A DNA stretch of 64,000 nucleotides from Alligator mississippiensis (lineage: Eukaryota > Chordata > Crocodylia > Alligatoridae), in NCBI RefSeq assembly GCF_030867095.1, contig NC_081824.1, forward strand, positions 122,458,162-122,522,161. Reading direction: 5' to 3'. Shown one piece after another: positions 44,043 to 56,611 of the stretch (positions are counted from its first letter, which is position 1; each line of letters starts with the position of its first letter). The notes beneath the pieces are model-generated. The model saw nothing but the letters and a program-made list of their open reading frames with translations, made no database searches and had not been told where the DNA came from. The position numbers and the translations under genes were made by a program.

Positions 44043-44989
44043 GATATATACAGACTCTGTGCAGCCGGGTCAAACTAACAAGTTGCTGCTTCCGGTAAAG
44101 GGGTTTGTTTTATATCCCCCGACATCTGTCAGAAGCCAGAATCAACCGTCTTCTCAGAGAGGTACTTTGGAACAATAATCTTTTGCTAATGTTTTGATAA
44201 CCAAAGTGCATGTGATTTATAAACATGAGTGGATGTCATAAGAGGCCGAACAAGTATGACTACTATAAACTATCTTGTTTAAGTGCCTCATTGGGTTTAG
44301 TGAGCACCAACAGACTTCAAGCTCCAAAAGTCTTCTCAAGTTATGAGTTACATTCTTGTTTTTGGAGGTAGAGTCAACTACTGATAAATTAATTTCTGAA
44401 CCTATATAGGAAGACACACTGAACGTTCATTCAAGTGATGCTTCCCAATTCAAAATCAGTCCTCCTGCTTTGTTACAACAAATTGAAAATAGTGTAATTA
44501 GGTAAGCTTCCATGATTTAAGAATGTTTTCTCCTACATGCTTTCACATAAGTGTTCAAATTCTTCCCTAGTGCAAGTCCATTGAAAACAAAAGAATAACA
44601 CCCAGGATGAATCTTGTAAAAAGTGTTTCAGCTCAAAATAGATAGGACTTTGGATAGTTAAACTAAAATTATAGACAGGAAGTCAGTAAAAAAGAAACTA
44701 CATACTCCTACATTCTGCATTTCTTCTTTGTGTCTGCTTTTTATACATGTATTCATCTTATTTTATCTCAAAAAGATATGAGATTGAACTTCAACTACTC
44801 AAGAACGATCCTGTAATTATATCTCTTTTTCTGGTATCTACATGTAAGATCATCTAGAAGAAAGTCAATCTTGAAGTTTTACTATGCAAAGAAAATAAAC
44901 AAGGGGAAAATAAAGAAGAGGATTTTTTAAAGTTTCCAGGAAATTGTATCCAATGGCTTTTCCACCACAATATGGAAAAGTTGTAGTGG
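44043..44989. other. No gene recognised
   Basis: Intergenic sequence without recognised features. Confidence 0.5.
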
Positions 44990-45393
44990 ATTTATAAGTG
45001 AGTCACAAAAATTATAAAAGGGTTGGAAAATGAGCCATACAAGCAAAGCTAGAAGAATTAGGTATGCTTTATTTTCAGAAAAGGCAATGAGGGAGGAGAC
45101 ATGGTAGCAATCTTTAAATATTTGAAGCTCAGCCATAAAGAAGAGCATAGGACACAGGAAGCAACACCTTTAAGTTGCAGCAAAAAATATTTAGATAAGA
45201 TATCAAGGGAAAAAAAATGTATTTACTGTTAGAATAGTGAGCAGTGGAATAGATTCTCCAAGGAAGCTGAGGAATCTCCTTCATTGGAGGTTATCAAAAA
45301 GAGGCTGGATAAGCATTGGACAGGGATGATTTAAGAGTAACGTGCCTGCATTTATGCAGGGGGTTGGACTACATCTTGTAGTCTCTTCCAAAA
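44990..45393 (+). mobile_element. CR1 3' fragment, sense
   Basis: Contains CR1 C-terminal codons (GDMVAIFKYLK near 45095-45125; LQ..IFR-like text at 45175-45205; NRFSKEAEESPSLEVIKKRLD-like at 45246-45310) and the 3' UTR GGGTTGGACTACATCTTGTA with GTCTCTTCCAAAACTT. A palindromic MITE sits at its 3' end. Confidence 0.75.
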
Positions 45394-45399
45394 CTTATG

Positions 45400-45566
45400 C
45401 AGTGTTGACAACTCTCATGATTTTTGGTGTAGCTCTTAAAGTCTATGCATCAGGAATGTGAAAAACATATATGTATATGTATATGTATGAAAGAGATACA
45501 TTTTTCACATTCCCAAAGCGTAGACTTCAAGAATAACACCAAAAATCATGAGAGTTGGCAATACTG
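45400..45566. mobile_element. 167-bp palindromic MITE with CTTATG repeats
   Basis: Begins CAGTGTTGACAACTCTCATG; the inverted right end reads CAGTATTGCCAACTCTCATG. Arms of about 70 bp pair with few mismatches around an ATATGTATATG loop. CTTATG immediately flanks both sides (45394-45399, 45567-45572). The CAG-type ends suggest hAT, but a 6-bp rather than 8-bp duplication is atypical. It inserted into the CR1 3' end. Confidence 0.85.
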
Positions 45567-45634
45567 CTTATGATTCAATGACTAACTGTGGCCTGTCAAA
45601 ACTAGATTTATAATCAAAGGAGATGAGGAAAGAC

Positions 45635-45662
45635 AGAGAGAGAAAGAGAGAGAGAGAAAGTC
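45635..45662. repeat. (GA)n microsatellite
   Basis: GACAGAGAGAGAAAGAGAG-type run. Confidence 0.8.
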
Positions 45663-48600
45663 TCCACACACAGCCGAATAAGCTCTTGTCAGATTCTTCT
45701 AGGGAAAACAGTGTTTAATTGAAAAATTATAATTTGTTGAGCTGAATTGCTTCATTTGAAATATTTTCAATTTAATTAACTTTCCAACAAATCTGGCAGA
45801 ATTTCTATGGAACACTGCCTCACTTCCTGGCAGAACTATAAGGACCGCAGGGCTTCCTTGCTATGTAGGTCCAGGGCCAACCTATCAAGCAAACTGCGCT
45901 CTGAGCAGGGACCTTGGCACTTACCATATGTATGAACTGAAATGAAACTTTTTAATATTTCAAGTTCACTAAAAGTAGAAAATATCCTGGTTATAATCCA
46001 ATTAGAATGGAAACAACATTTTAGGAAACATAATTTAGAAACCCTTCATTTTAGCCAGTTCTAAGATGGATTGAAGCTTTATCTTCATTGTAGATTTCAT
46101 CAGGGTTCTTACCTGGGTTTTAGATCACAGTCCTGCATGAGGAAGGATGGATGGCATGATTTTGATACTGATGGGTAAAGAAGATATGACACCAAAGAGG
46201 ACACAAGTACCAGATGGGTGCAAAGCAAAAAGATTACGTTGGCTGAATGTGTGCACCATTGTAGGTACAGTACTTAACTGTGCATAGTGTGGTGTTTCTA
46301 TAATACATATATATTAGCATTTTAACAGTAGCTATATTTCAGGTGAGGGCTTATCTTATTCAGGGAAATGGTTTTACTCAGGCAATGGAAAGGCTGTGTT
46401 TTGCTGTCTTACATCAACTTTGAGTGGGGATACTTCCAGATCTGTGCTGACAAAAGCTCCTGTTGACAATCATTAACACTCTAGCCAAAATCATAGTAAT
46501 AAAACCTAATTCAGAGTTTCTTAAAAAACAGAACATGGATAGATGGAGAGATATTTCCTCTCTCTCTCGCTCGCTCACTCTTTGACGGATAGCACTGGCA
46601 CCAAATTCCTACAGGATCAGTCAAAAGTCAAAACTAAGACTTGCTCTTGAAATATGTCAGAATTGACATTTTTTCCTGCAGTTATTCTGAAACTCTTTAG
46701 CTTGAGAGAGCTGTAATTCTAGATATCTTAAACAAATTGTTTCTTTTCCTTTGCTTCCATCTTTCCTGTGTTTTCAATAAGTCTTGTTTTTAGGATTTTT
46801 CCTCCTGCGTGTGTGTTTCAACAATCTTGTTCCCAGGAAGAAAAGAACCTAGAACTTTGCAACTTCAAAGGAGAATTAATAACAATGAACATTTGAAACC
46901 TAAAACACCTGTTGTGTCTAAGCAGATGATCTTAGTTGTACTCTCCCAGTGAAGTACATTGCCAAAAAGGTACAGTAGGTAACTCAGTCTGAGAGATGCC
47001 ATACAAACAAAGGATGACATGAGTCATTTTCTGCTACAGTAAAACAAAGGTTGTAGCAGAGTTTTACCAATTATTAATATGGCAGGCTCTCTGTAAGAAG
47101 ATGACAAATCTACTATCACATCAAAAACCTAGTGTGGAAAAAAATGCTTGAAGCTTAATATTGGAATAGTCCCATTGTGCAACTTGAGCCCAGCTTCAGC
47201 TATGGGTAAACCATGCCTAAAATGGGACAGGGATTTGCACTTGCTTACAAGTTATTACACATCAATTGAAAAAAAAAGCTCCTGCAGGAATAGAATATGA
47301 GGATAAACTCCTTAGAGGTTTGCTTGTGATACAACTGCATGACAGTTTTTATTATTCAGGTCTTAGAAAAATTCAAATAGAATTGAAAAGAATTAAGTTT
47401 CACTTAAGCAGATAGGGAAAACTGATGCAATGCAGAAAACAACAAGATTGAATGTCCATGCAGTCGCTTTTTATCCCCCTATAAAATTATTTGAGCCTTT
47501 AAATCCTTTCCTAGTCCTATTCCTAATTCCACTTCTATCTCAACAATGACCTTGCTAATTTTCTAGAATGTCAGCTCATGCTGCTAAAATCTGCTTGGAA
47601 TTATTATATGCTACAGTATCAGAGGCTATAGCAAAAAAATAAAATAAATAGAAGCTTTAGCCAGTCACTCAGGCTAAAAGTAAGGGTGAATCTGCTTTTG
47701 CTGAATCTTGTTTTGCTACTTCTAAATTATTCCTTGTGACACACAGAATGCTGAGGATTGATCTTGCCAGTGGTCTTTCTGCAAGAGGTGCCATGTGATG
47801 GGACCCTACTTTTTATTTCTGTGACCAAGAAAACTTTTTCTTGTGGATGCTAACTAAATCTGAGGTCTAGTTCCCCCTGGTAACCGTGCTCAGAGAGGAA
47901 GAGCTCTGTAATGCTTCACATACACTTCCTCTTCTTTCCCCTTCCCCTCGTCCAAAAAAACAAAACAAAACAAAACCCTAGAACATAGGGATGTAATATT
48001 TTTTTCCTGTGAAAAAAACCTATTGATCCCAACTCGCATATCCACGAAACTTCAGGAAACTACAGCCATCTGCTCAAAAGACCAGGGCCTTCATACCAGT
48101 CTTAATGACCTCTTCCTTCCAGACTGCTCTAAAGTTATGAAAAAGTCTTTTTTCCCTTACTTGTGCATACTATACAGACAAATGTTTTGATGCTTCAATA
48201 AACAGTAGTCACCTGAAGTACTGGCAAATCTGTGGGTAAGTTACTGGTAAAAGAGACAGGAATGAACAGTCCAATTTTTCTTATTGTTTGCACCCAAAAT
48301 GATGCTCTACACACTTGCCCCATCTTATACCTAGCTACCCACGACAGCAATCGCAAGACTCACCTCAACTTGCTGGGGCACCAGTGGGACACTAGCCGGC
48401 CCTGGCAGTATTTCCAGGATATCACAATGACAGCAGAAGTCACTCTGACTCCACAGAAGTCTGTCACCAAATCTCCCACACTTCAGCTATCTAGTATATA
48501 ACCCCTAAGTATCACATGCTGGCGGCTGTGGTGGAAAAGCTGCAGTTAGAATACAACATCTTCTAAACTGAAACATTTTACAAAATATACATTCCTCCTT

Positions 48601-49323
48601 GAAATGCCACAGAACATTGTAGTTTGCCTACATCCTGATTTCCACATTCTAATCCAAGGGTGAATACATGGATAGATGGATAGCAAATATGGTGCCAGGC
48701 CTATCACTGAGGCTGCAAATGGACATTGCATTTATTTCAGGATAAAGCGCTATTGTTCATATGTCCACATCCATTGTTCCGAAATAAATCCAAAAAAGAT
48801 TCATGGGATAGGAATTTTAATCTGGGACATTGCAAAGTGTGTTTGAATGGTTATCCTGGGATTGCCTCATTAAATCAAGGGCAGAAAAATGGCAGTGCAT
48901 TCAGCCTCTAACTAAACCCTGATTAGACAGGCATTTTGTGTACATGTCATTCCTGGGATATTTCCATTCTGGGACAAACACATGTACAACTTGTCCAGGA
49001 ACAAATTTAATATCTGTTCCTAGCCTTATTCATATTAAATATAGCTGGGGTTAAAAGACACCCAGTCCTAGGCAAGAGTTTACAGATATAGCTGCAATAA
49101 GATGGCCAGAGGCAAAACATAACTTATTATATATTAGTTTAGGGATTAATCAACCCAAGATTGACCCTTTGATGGGAAGGGTGGCATATACATTGAATGA
49201 TTAAACAAATAAGGGAGGGAGGGAGGAAGGAAGGAAGCAAGGAGAGGGACCAGGGTTATGTATCTTTTTTATTTTTTTTTTGTCTGAATGAACTAAATTC
49301 CATAGGACCTAATTCTCTAAAGG
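45663..49323. other. Long A/T-rich stretch without genes
   Basis: About 3.7 kb without recognisable coding or RNA features. It holds TCTCTCTCTCGCTCGCTC at 46559-46576, (AAAAC)n near 47955-47977 and a GGGAGG/GGAAGG run at 49210-49238. The frame at 48232-48501 (89 codons) has no recognised domain. 48690-49030 has A/T-rich repeated text and could be an unlabelled DNA element. Confidence 0.5.
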
Positions 49324-49590
49324 GCTGGAGTTGGCAACCTATGGTCTGTGGGCCAGATCCAGCCCACAGAGCAATTTTATCCATCCCACAAAAGACTAGG
49401 TATCAGCAGCAATCAATGGAGGGGGGGGTTCTGCCATGATTTGGCTTCTACAGTGAAAAGATTCACCCACACAATGGCTGGGGAATAGGAAGAAGTAGCA
49501 GTAGTGGCTGGGTCAGAAGCATAGGCCCACCTCAGACCAATTTGACCAATTTCAGCTTGCCACTCCTAAAATATTGCCTACCTCTGCTGT
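49324..49590. mobile_element. hAT-type element, ~265 bp
   Basis: The left end CTGGAGTTGGCAACCTATGG with GTCTGTGGGCCAGATCCAGC is paired by the right end ATTGCCTACCTCTGCTGTAG read in reverse. This is the familiar CAGRGGTTGGCAAYCT-type terminus. Non-coding. Confidence 0.5.
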
Positions 49591-49719
49591 AGGGCCTTCC
49601 GGAGAGAGACCATTTGTTCTTTACTTCATGGTTGTTAACAATCATCTATGAAGTAACAATTAGTATTAATGGTCATTCCACTAATCAAGCTAACCTATTT
49701 TAGAGCAATTTTACTTTTT

Positions 49720-50768
49720 GCTGGGGCTTCTTATTTCACAGCTCCTGTTTCTCTGCCTCCATGCCCCACATCCTGCACCCAGGACACATGGCAGCAAGGA
49801 ATGGAGCCAGAATGGCCCACCTATATCACATGGGGCTCCCTGTGGCACACTTGCAGCTCCCAGCACTCATACACCACCAGAAGGAAGTCCCACATGATAA
49901 AGCCAGATGCCTTCCCTGCTACCTGCTATCACCTATAGATATCAGGACTCCACTGGAAGTGGAGGGAAGCACCATTCCCTGCTTCCCAACAGAGTCCCAG
50001 CAGTTGCACATGGCAGCAGGGAGTGGGGAAGGCAGCTGGCTCCGTTGTGTAGGGCTTCCCCCCAGTGTCGCATAAGTGCCAGGAGCTGCACAAGTGTCAT
50101 GGGAAGCTCCGCATGATAGAGGCAGGCCAGCCTGGCTGCACTCCTTGCTGCCCCATGCAGCTCCCAGAAAGGTTAGAGCTGTGCGCCACCAAATGGGAGC
50201 AGCTGCGCGGGCCATGAGCACACAGATGGCCTGCTGCTGCTACTGCTATTGCTGGTGGCAGGGGCTATGCACCATGGGAGGAGGCATGGGGGGGGTCCTC
50301 ACCCACCACCCTCCCTAACACCCCACTAACCCCATGCACCTACACCCCTGGTTGGCACTTGCCGCCACCCCCACCACCAACGGTGCCAGCGATGTCTGCA
50401 GGAGCTCCCCCGCTTACCACCACTGCCAGTGCAGCCATGCCTCCGCAGCCACCGGGGGCACGTGTCATTCATGGTTGCAGCTCCCCTCCCCCCTGCCTCT
50501 TCCCTACCTGCTTCATGAAGAGAGAGCTGCAGCAGGGACAGGAGGAAGAGCCACTGGAGGCCAGGGAAGTTGAGTTAGTCCCACAGCAGCTGTAGCAGTG
50601 GCAGGGGCAGCAGCCCTATCCAAAAGCTCTGCATGCTGGCTGGGCCGGGCCCTTCTATTCACAAGGGTGGGAGTGAGGTGTGCAGGCTGTGTAGGGTAAA
50701 ATTAATTGGTGGGTACTCATGGGCCAAATGAAATTGCCTGGTGGGCCATACTTTGCCTGTCCCTGCTC
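49720..50768. mobile_element. Probable hAT-type element, G+C-rich, left end unclear
   Basis: The right end (GGTGGGCCATACTTTGCCTG, TCCCTGCTCTA at 50758-50768) is a good inverted CAGGGAC-GGCAAA-type terminus. The left terminus is not identified. The interior is strongly G+C-rich with CAGCAGG/GCTGC words and many overlapping open frames on both strands, which I read as composition rather than genes. Confidence 0.4.
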
Positions 50769-51084
50769 TAGTCTGCTGTCTATAGGACACAGCTTTAAAA
50801 AGAGTCAGGATCCTGTGCCAAGAACTGTTAATGCATCTTATCCAATGGTAGTTTCATGTAAACCAGTCCCTTCCTAGAGAAATTCCCTTTGCATATTTGT
50901 AGAATTTGTTCCATTTGCTCTTTTTTCTTCTTATGGATTGAGAATGCTCCCCGACTCACATATTCAAGCTACCATGTATAAGTAATTACTCACATCTGTG
51001 CACTAGGTGGAAGCCCATTTCTCATGAGTCAGATATTTTTTTCCTATGCTTCTGACAGAGTTAAAGTGTTCATGTCCTTAGGTA
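50769..51084. other. No gene recognised
   Basis: Intergenic sequence between a DNA element and the CR1 5' truncation point. Confidence 0.45.
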
Positions 51085-52820
51085 AGGATAACCTCAGATT
51101 TCAGTGATCACTAGAGGAAAAGCTAACCTATTTAACAATTTCTTTGCCTCCATTTTTCTGAGTAGTGACCTAGTCATCCTCCCCACTGGGACCCCCGCAG
51201 GCCCTGTGGGAGGCACACCCAGGCCTAGGGTCAGCGAGGACCTAGTCAGGGAACTTCTGGAGGGACTGGACATATTTAAATCAGCAAGCCCTGACGATCT
51301 CCACCCCAGAGTTCTGAGGGAACTAGCAGAGGTTATTGTGGGACCTCTGGCATGGCTTTACAAGCACTCATGGTGCTCTAGCAATGTGAGGAGGACTGGA
51401 AAAGGGCCAATGTGATTCCCATTTTCAAAAAAGGGAAGGAGGAGGACCCAGGAAACTATATGCCCGTTAGTCTTACCTCAGTCCTGGGGAAGCTTTCTCA
51501 GAAAATTATCCTGGCCCATGCCCGTGAGGGGCCAGCAGGGGAGGTTATGCTTAGGGGCAACCAACATGGGTTCATTAGAGGCAGGTCCTGTCAGACCAAC
51601 CTGGTGGCCTTCTATGACCAGGTCACAAAATCCTTAGATGCAGGTGTCACAGTGGACATAGTCTTTCTGGACTTTAGGAAGGCCTTCGACACTGTCTCAC
51701 CCCATTCTCATTAAAAAACTAGGAGACTGTGGTGTCGATGCCTACACAGTCAGTTGGGTCGTTAGCTGGCTGGAGGGCCACACCCAGACAGTGGTGGTGG
51801 ACAGGTCTTATTTGACCTGGAGGGATGTGGACAGTGGGGTTCCCCAAGGCTCGGTCCTCGGGCCCGCACTGTTCAACATCTTCATCAGCAACTTGGACAA
51901 AGAGGTAAAATGCACCCTGTTCAAATTTGCAGATGATACTAAGATGTGGAGAAGTGGGCACGCTAGAAGGGAGGAATAGGCTGCAATTGGACCTAGACAG
52001 GTTACAGGGGTGGGCAGATGAGAACAGATGGGTTTCAACACTGACAAGTGCAGGGTACTGCACCTGGGGAGAAAGAACCAGCAGCAGATGTACACGCTGG
52101 AGAACACCCTTCTCATCAGTGCAGAGGCAGAAAAGGATCTTGGAGTCATTATTGAGGCCAATATGAACATGGGCCGACAGTGTAGGGATGTGGTCAGGAA
52201 GGCCAAACACACCTTGTCATGCATCCACAGATGCATCTCAAGCAGGTCCAACGAGGTGATTCTCCCCCTCTATGTGACACTGGTCAGGCCACAGTTGGAG
52301 TACTGTGTCCAGTTCTGGGTGCTGCACTTCAGGAGGGATGTGGACAGCATGGAGAGGGTCCAGAGGAGGGCCACCCGCATGATCAGGGGTCAGCAGGGAG
52401 GACCCTATGAGGAGAGGCTAAGGAACCTAAACCTGTTCAGCCTCCACAAGAGAAGGCTGAGGGGGATCTAGTGGCCATTTACAAACTAGTCAGGGGGGAC
52501 CAGCAGGCACTGCAGGAGTCCCTGTTTCCCCGAGCACACCCAGGAGTGACAAGAGATAATGGTCACAAGCTAGCAGAGGGTAGATTCAGGTTAAATATCA
52601 GGAGGCACTACTTCACTGTCAGGGCGGCTAGGATCTGGAACCAACTTCCAAGAGAAGTGGTGCTGGCTCCTACCCTAGGGGTCTTTAAAAGGAGGCTGGA
52701 TAAACACCTGGCCGGGGTCATTTGACCCCAGTATTCTTTCCTGCCATGGCAGGAGGTCGAACTTGATGATCTGCTCAGGTCCCTTCCGACCCTACCAACT
52801 ATGAAGCTATGAAACTATGA
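51085..52820 (+). mobile_element. CR1 LINE, sense, 5'-truncated, RT nearly complete
   Basis: The truncation point lies just before the RT domain. The copy runs to a canonical 3' end: GGGGTCATTTGACCCCAGTA, TTCTTTCCTGCCATGGCAGG, CTCAGGTCCCTTCCGACCCT, then an ATGAAACT-type octamer tail to about 52820. Compared with the other CR1 copies here, divergence looks low. It lacks the endonuclease and is interrupted by frameshifts, so it cannot be autonomous. Confidence 0.9.
51104..52725 (+). pseudogene. CR1 reverse transcriptase with about four frame breaks
   Basis: Frames 51104-51415, 51412-51714, 51791-51979, 52028-52471 and 52471-52725 read through the CR1 RT in order: ANLFNNFFASIF; SPDDLHPRVLRELAE; VIPIFKKG; LDFRKAFDTVS; VPQGSVLGPALFNIFI; the catalytic FADD box at 51926-51937; LGVII; the thumb; and the C-terminal RRLDKHLAGVI. 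Breaks occur near 51405, 51715, 51955 and 52470. Catalytic aspartates are intact. Family role: target-primed reverse transcription. Confidence 0.9.
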
Positions 52821-53225
52821 AAATAACTATCTACAGCTATCTTCATTAAGAATGTAGCTGAATTTTCTGGACTTCTCCAATGGCCTATCATACAAATGAA
52901 CTTTGCAGAGATTTTTTGAAAATATGTACAAGCAAATCCTCCTGCACAGTGCAAGGGCTTGTAGTCAGCATCATCAATCTTGTCTAATCTCCTATATCAT
53001 CCCATAGGATCTTATTCTTACAAAATTAGGAAAAGCTCTCTTTTTGAGCTAACACATTCTGCTTGCACAGAGAGATGATTCCCAAGTTGTGTCATTAATC
53101 TCTTCAGATGTTTTGATATGCTTCCCAAGTTTTCCATTTACTATGAAAAAATTGCACTTTACTTTCAGTCAGCATTTCGGCCAAAAAATCTTACATTGTT
53201 GACTTATTACTTCTATTGCTCAGAT
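52821..53225. other. No gene recognised
   Basis: Intergenic sequence. Confidence 0.45.
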
Positions 53226-54540
53226 CAGTCAGAATTGCTCAGCCCCTGGCCCACAGGCCAGAACCAGCCTGTAGGTCTCCTACCAGTCCATAAATGTAGC
53301 GGTAGGAAATAATACTGTCACCACCCCACTGTTGACAAATTTCCAAACCCCATACAACTGGATCAGCCCTAGTTGAGGCATGGTTATGCAGAGAGGATCA
53401 GGTCCTGTTCCCATATGGCTGGATAAAACCCAATGCAGCCTTGTAGAAACAGCCTGGCCATATCAAGACATACCTTTGAACCTGGGGCCTCAGCCTTCTT
53501 GGTGCAGCTGCTTATCCCAGTCTGCCACCTCCCCAGCTGAGCATTGGGGTGGACATAGATCAAAGGTGGACAAAACAGAAGATCTGGCTAGTGACTGGAC
53601 TCCATTTTCCTGGGGTGTGCAGACAGCAGATTGCAGTTATGCCCTGGCTCCAAACCACAATGTCACTGCTGCAGGATCCTGGCCCCGGAGCAGCTGCCTG
53701 ACAAGCTGTGTACCCTTCCAGTGCTGCTGGGGCCAATCTTCATGGAAACCTTAGCCCTGTGCTGTCATGGCCCCGCTGCTGCTGGGGTCTCCACGGAAAC
53801 CAGCCACAGCAACACAGGAAGGAGCATCTGGGAAATGGAGTTCACCACAGGCCCAATCCATCTATGGGCCAGACTCGGCCACCCTTGACACAGATGGTCA
53901 GAACTCAATATCTTGGCCTAGTCACCCTCCCACTCCCTGCAATCAGAGTGGTCAGCCAGGGTCAGCTGATGCTTTACCTGTTCCCAAAGAAACCCCTGAC
54001 TCAGAAGAGGATGTGTCTAGGCAAAAGGCTCAATCTTGTAGTTATATTGCCTCAACAGGTGGATTGTGTCTTTACCAGCTCTCTGATGGATTGTCTGGCT
54101 ACCTGGCCCAGCTTGCCCACAGACCCTGAGTTTGGCTTGACACTTTGACTTTGTAACCTAACTCTGGTTTGATCTCCCAGATACTTCATCTGGCTGGCTT
54201 TCTGACCCCATACTCTGCCCAGCCCTCTAGTTCTCTGACTTGGTTCTCCATTTGGGTCTTCTGGCTTCCTTGCTCCCCTACATTCAGACTCTGCATGCTC
54301 CCCTTGGATTTCTTCTGACCCTGAGTAACCATCAAACCTGGCCTCCCATGACCCAGCATGACAGACTAGGCCCGATTCAACTATGTAGAATTAGACCCCA
54401 AATGGGTTGTTCCTGTGCAGCTGGATCAGGCCTGGGATGAGCCAGCACCATGTGCCAGATCAGGCCTAGAAACTGGATTTGGCCCACTGATGGACCTGGA
54501 ACCATTAACTGAGCAGACTGAAAAAGTCAGGCACCACTGA
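53226..54540. mobile_element. Probable derelict hAT-like region, ends uncertain
   Basis: GCCCCTGGCCCACAGGCCAG at the left and GGATTTGGCCCACTGATGGA at the right have the inverted GGCCCA-style text of CAG-ended hAT elements. The interior holds several GGATCAGGCCT/GATCAGGTCC words and CT-rich tracts at 54150-54330. No terminal repeat can be paired exactly, so this may be more than one element. Confidence 0.3.
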
Positions 54541-54744
54541 CATAAGCTACATTATGCTTCTTCTGTGGGTAGCTTTCACTCATCTAACTATCAATTATCT
54601 GCTGCAATCAAATCAGTCATTGCCTGGCATCAGAATACCAGTACAGTAGAACCGGGATTTTTCACATCTATGTGGTTCTCTACCTTAAGCAGCACTTCTG
54701 CTCACCAGAAGTACAATTGGGGTCCCATCCAGCTAGTTGTAGAG

Positions 54745-55329
54745 CAGGGATGGGCAATTAGTTTGGCTGGAGGGTCAATTAATGAGTGCTGATGTTCTCT
54801 CAAGGGCCACATCTCCCTCCCTCTGTCTCTCCCTCTTCCTCCCTCTTTCTTTGCCCACTCAGAGCTATAGCATGCTCTGATCCCCCACCCCCACACTCTC
54901 TCCCTTCTCCAGAGCTGTAGCATGCCCTGATCCTGCCTCTCTCTCCAGAGCTGTAACACATCCCCAGTCCCTTCCCACCCAGACAGAGCTGTAGCATGCC
55001 CCAATTCCTGATCCCTGACCTGGAACCTGCTGGCCCCATCCACAGCTTACACTACCTGCCAGGTGTAGTGCAAGTATACAGTGGCATCAGCTGTGAATGC
55101 ACCCAACAGGTTCTGAGTAGGGATCAGAATGTCTGCCTGAGTCCACAGCTGATGCCCCCACACCAGTGCTGGGCAGAAGCAGTCCTACCTGCTCAGCACC
55201 ATGTGGCAACTGGAACCACTGGCCACCTGCAGACTAGATCTCATTATTTGGCAGCCACTCATCCACAGACTGAATACCATCAGTTGGCAGGCCAAATCTG
55301 GCCTGAAGGCTGAATTTTGCCCAATTCCG
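54745..55329. mobile_element. hAT-type element, 585 bp, with 8-bp TSD
   Basis: The left end CAGGGATGGGCAATTAG pairs with the right end CAAATTTTGCCCAATTCCG-type text (CGGAATTGGGCAAAATTC inverted). The 8-bp duplication TTGTAGAG (54737-54744) / TTGTAGAA (55330-55337) flanks it, as expected for hAT. Internal GAGCTGTAGCATGCYCTGAT units repeat 3-4 times between 54860 and 55010. No transposase. Confidence 0.75.
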
Positions 55330-55465
55330 TTGTAGAAGCATCACCCTTTGAAATAAATGCCATAAAATGGGAGGAAACAGATGGATAACCTGTATCATCC
55401 CACACAACTGTTTCTTGTAGCTATAGGGTGCTTGTACATGTGATGAGGGTTTAGTCCCCTAAATG

Positions 55466-55509
55466 GAAATGGTGGGTTTTAATTGTGATTATTAAAAACC
55501 CACCATTTC
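55466..55509. repeat. 18-19-bp-arm palindrome
   Basis: Left arm 55466-55483 (GAAATGGTGGGTTTTAAT) pairs with 55491-55509 with a single-base bulge and a 7-nt spacer. Confidence 0.85.
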
Positions 55510-56563
55510 AATTTATGGGCTTCCACCACTGTTATGGCAAGGGGCATGTTCCTTTTTTTTCAGGCCGCTCGTGGTTTGTTTTTTTTTCCCCAGCAGAGCC
55601 TGCTTACATGAGCTGCGGGGGGCCCTGGTCCTTCACTCCGTGGTGGCAGCCCACCCCAGGGCCACCTAGCTGCCACCACAGAGGGAAGGACCGGGGCCCA
55701 CTGGCAGCTCGCCTCCCCCCACACCACCATCACCCTGGCTGCAGGAGAGGTGGGCAAGCTCTGAAAAGAAAAAGAAAGAAAAAAAGGATTGGGATTCTCA
55801 CTGCTTTTTCTTTTCCCCAGTTGGGCCTGCCTGCACAAGCTGGTGGTGGGCCAAGCTGAGCCTGATCTATTGGGGGCCCCCAGTCCTTCCGTCTGTGGCA
55901 GCAGCACCCCCCAGAGCCAGCCAGGTGGGGTGCTAGCAGGCCAGGGGCTGCCCCAGTTCAGAGGCAGAGCCCCATTGAATCCAACTCTTCCCCAAGTCCA
56001 CCTGGAAAGCAGTGCTCAGAGAACTTGCAGCAGACAGACTTGGAACAGAGTTGGATCTAGCAGGGTGCTGCCTCCAAGCTGGGGCAACCCCCAGCCTACT
56101 AGCATCCCACCCAGATGGCTCCAGAGCCACCACCTCTCCTATGGCTGGGGGATGAGCTACCAGTGGGCTCTGAGCTGTGGGGGGCCAGTCCTTCCCTCCA
56201 TGGTGGTGGTGTCGCCCAGGGCCACCCAGATGGGTGGCTAGTGGGCAGGTGCTGCCCCAGCTTGAAGGCAGCACCCAGCCTAATCCAACTGTTCTCCAAG
56301 CCCAAGCTGGGGCAGCACCTGCCCACTAGCCACTAGCTTGGGTGGCCCCAGGGGGTGCCACCACTGCAGAGTTCCCCACAGCTCAGGGGCCACTCAGCCC
56401 CCCCGCCCCCCCAGCAGCTCACCTCCTGGCTGCGGGAAATGCAAGCAGAATCCACGTAAAAAAAAAAAGGATTTGGCCCCTCACCACTTCTGCCTTCAGC
56501 CTGCCTCTCCCATGGTGGGGATGGGGGGAGGAGCTGTCAAAAGGCTACAATGTTACAAATAGA

Positions 56564-56611
56564 TACATTGCAAACTAAACTACATGCGAATGTGGTTTAG
56601 TTTGCAATGTA
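56564..56611. repeat. 22-bp-arm palindrome
   Basis: Arms 56564-56585 and 56590-56611 pair with one mismatch around a GCGA loop (TACATTGCAAACTAAAC on the left). Confidence 0.85.

Noticed and set aside
48232..48501. 89-codon frame as an exon
   Set aside because: No recognised domain and no supporting neighbours.
49720..50600. Cluster of open frames near 50 kb as a possible gene
   Set aside because: High G+C and CAG/GCC-rich composition opens several frames on both strands; no domain found.
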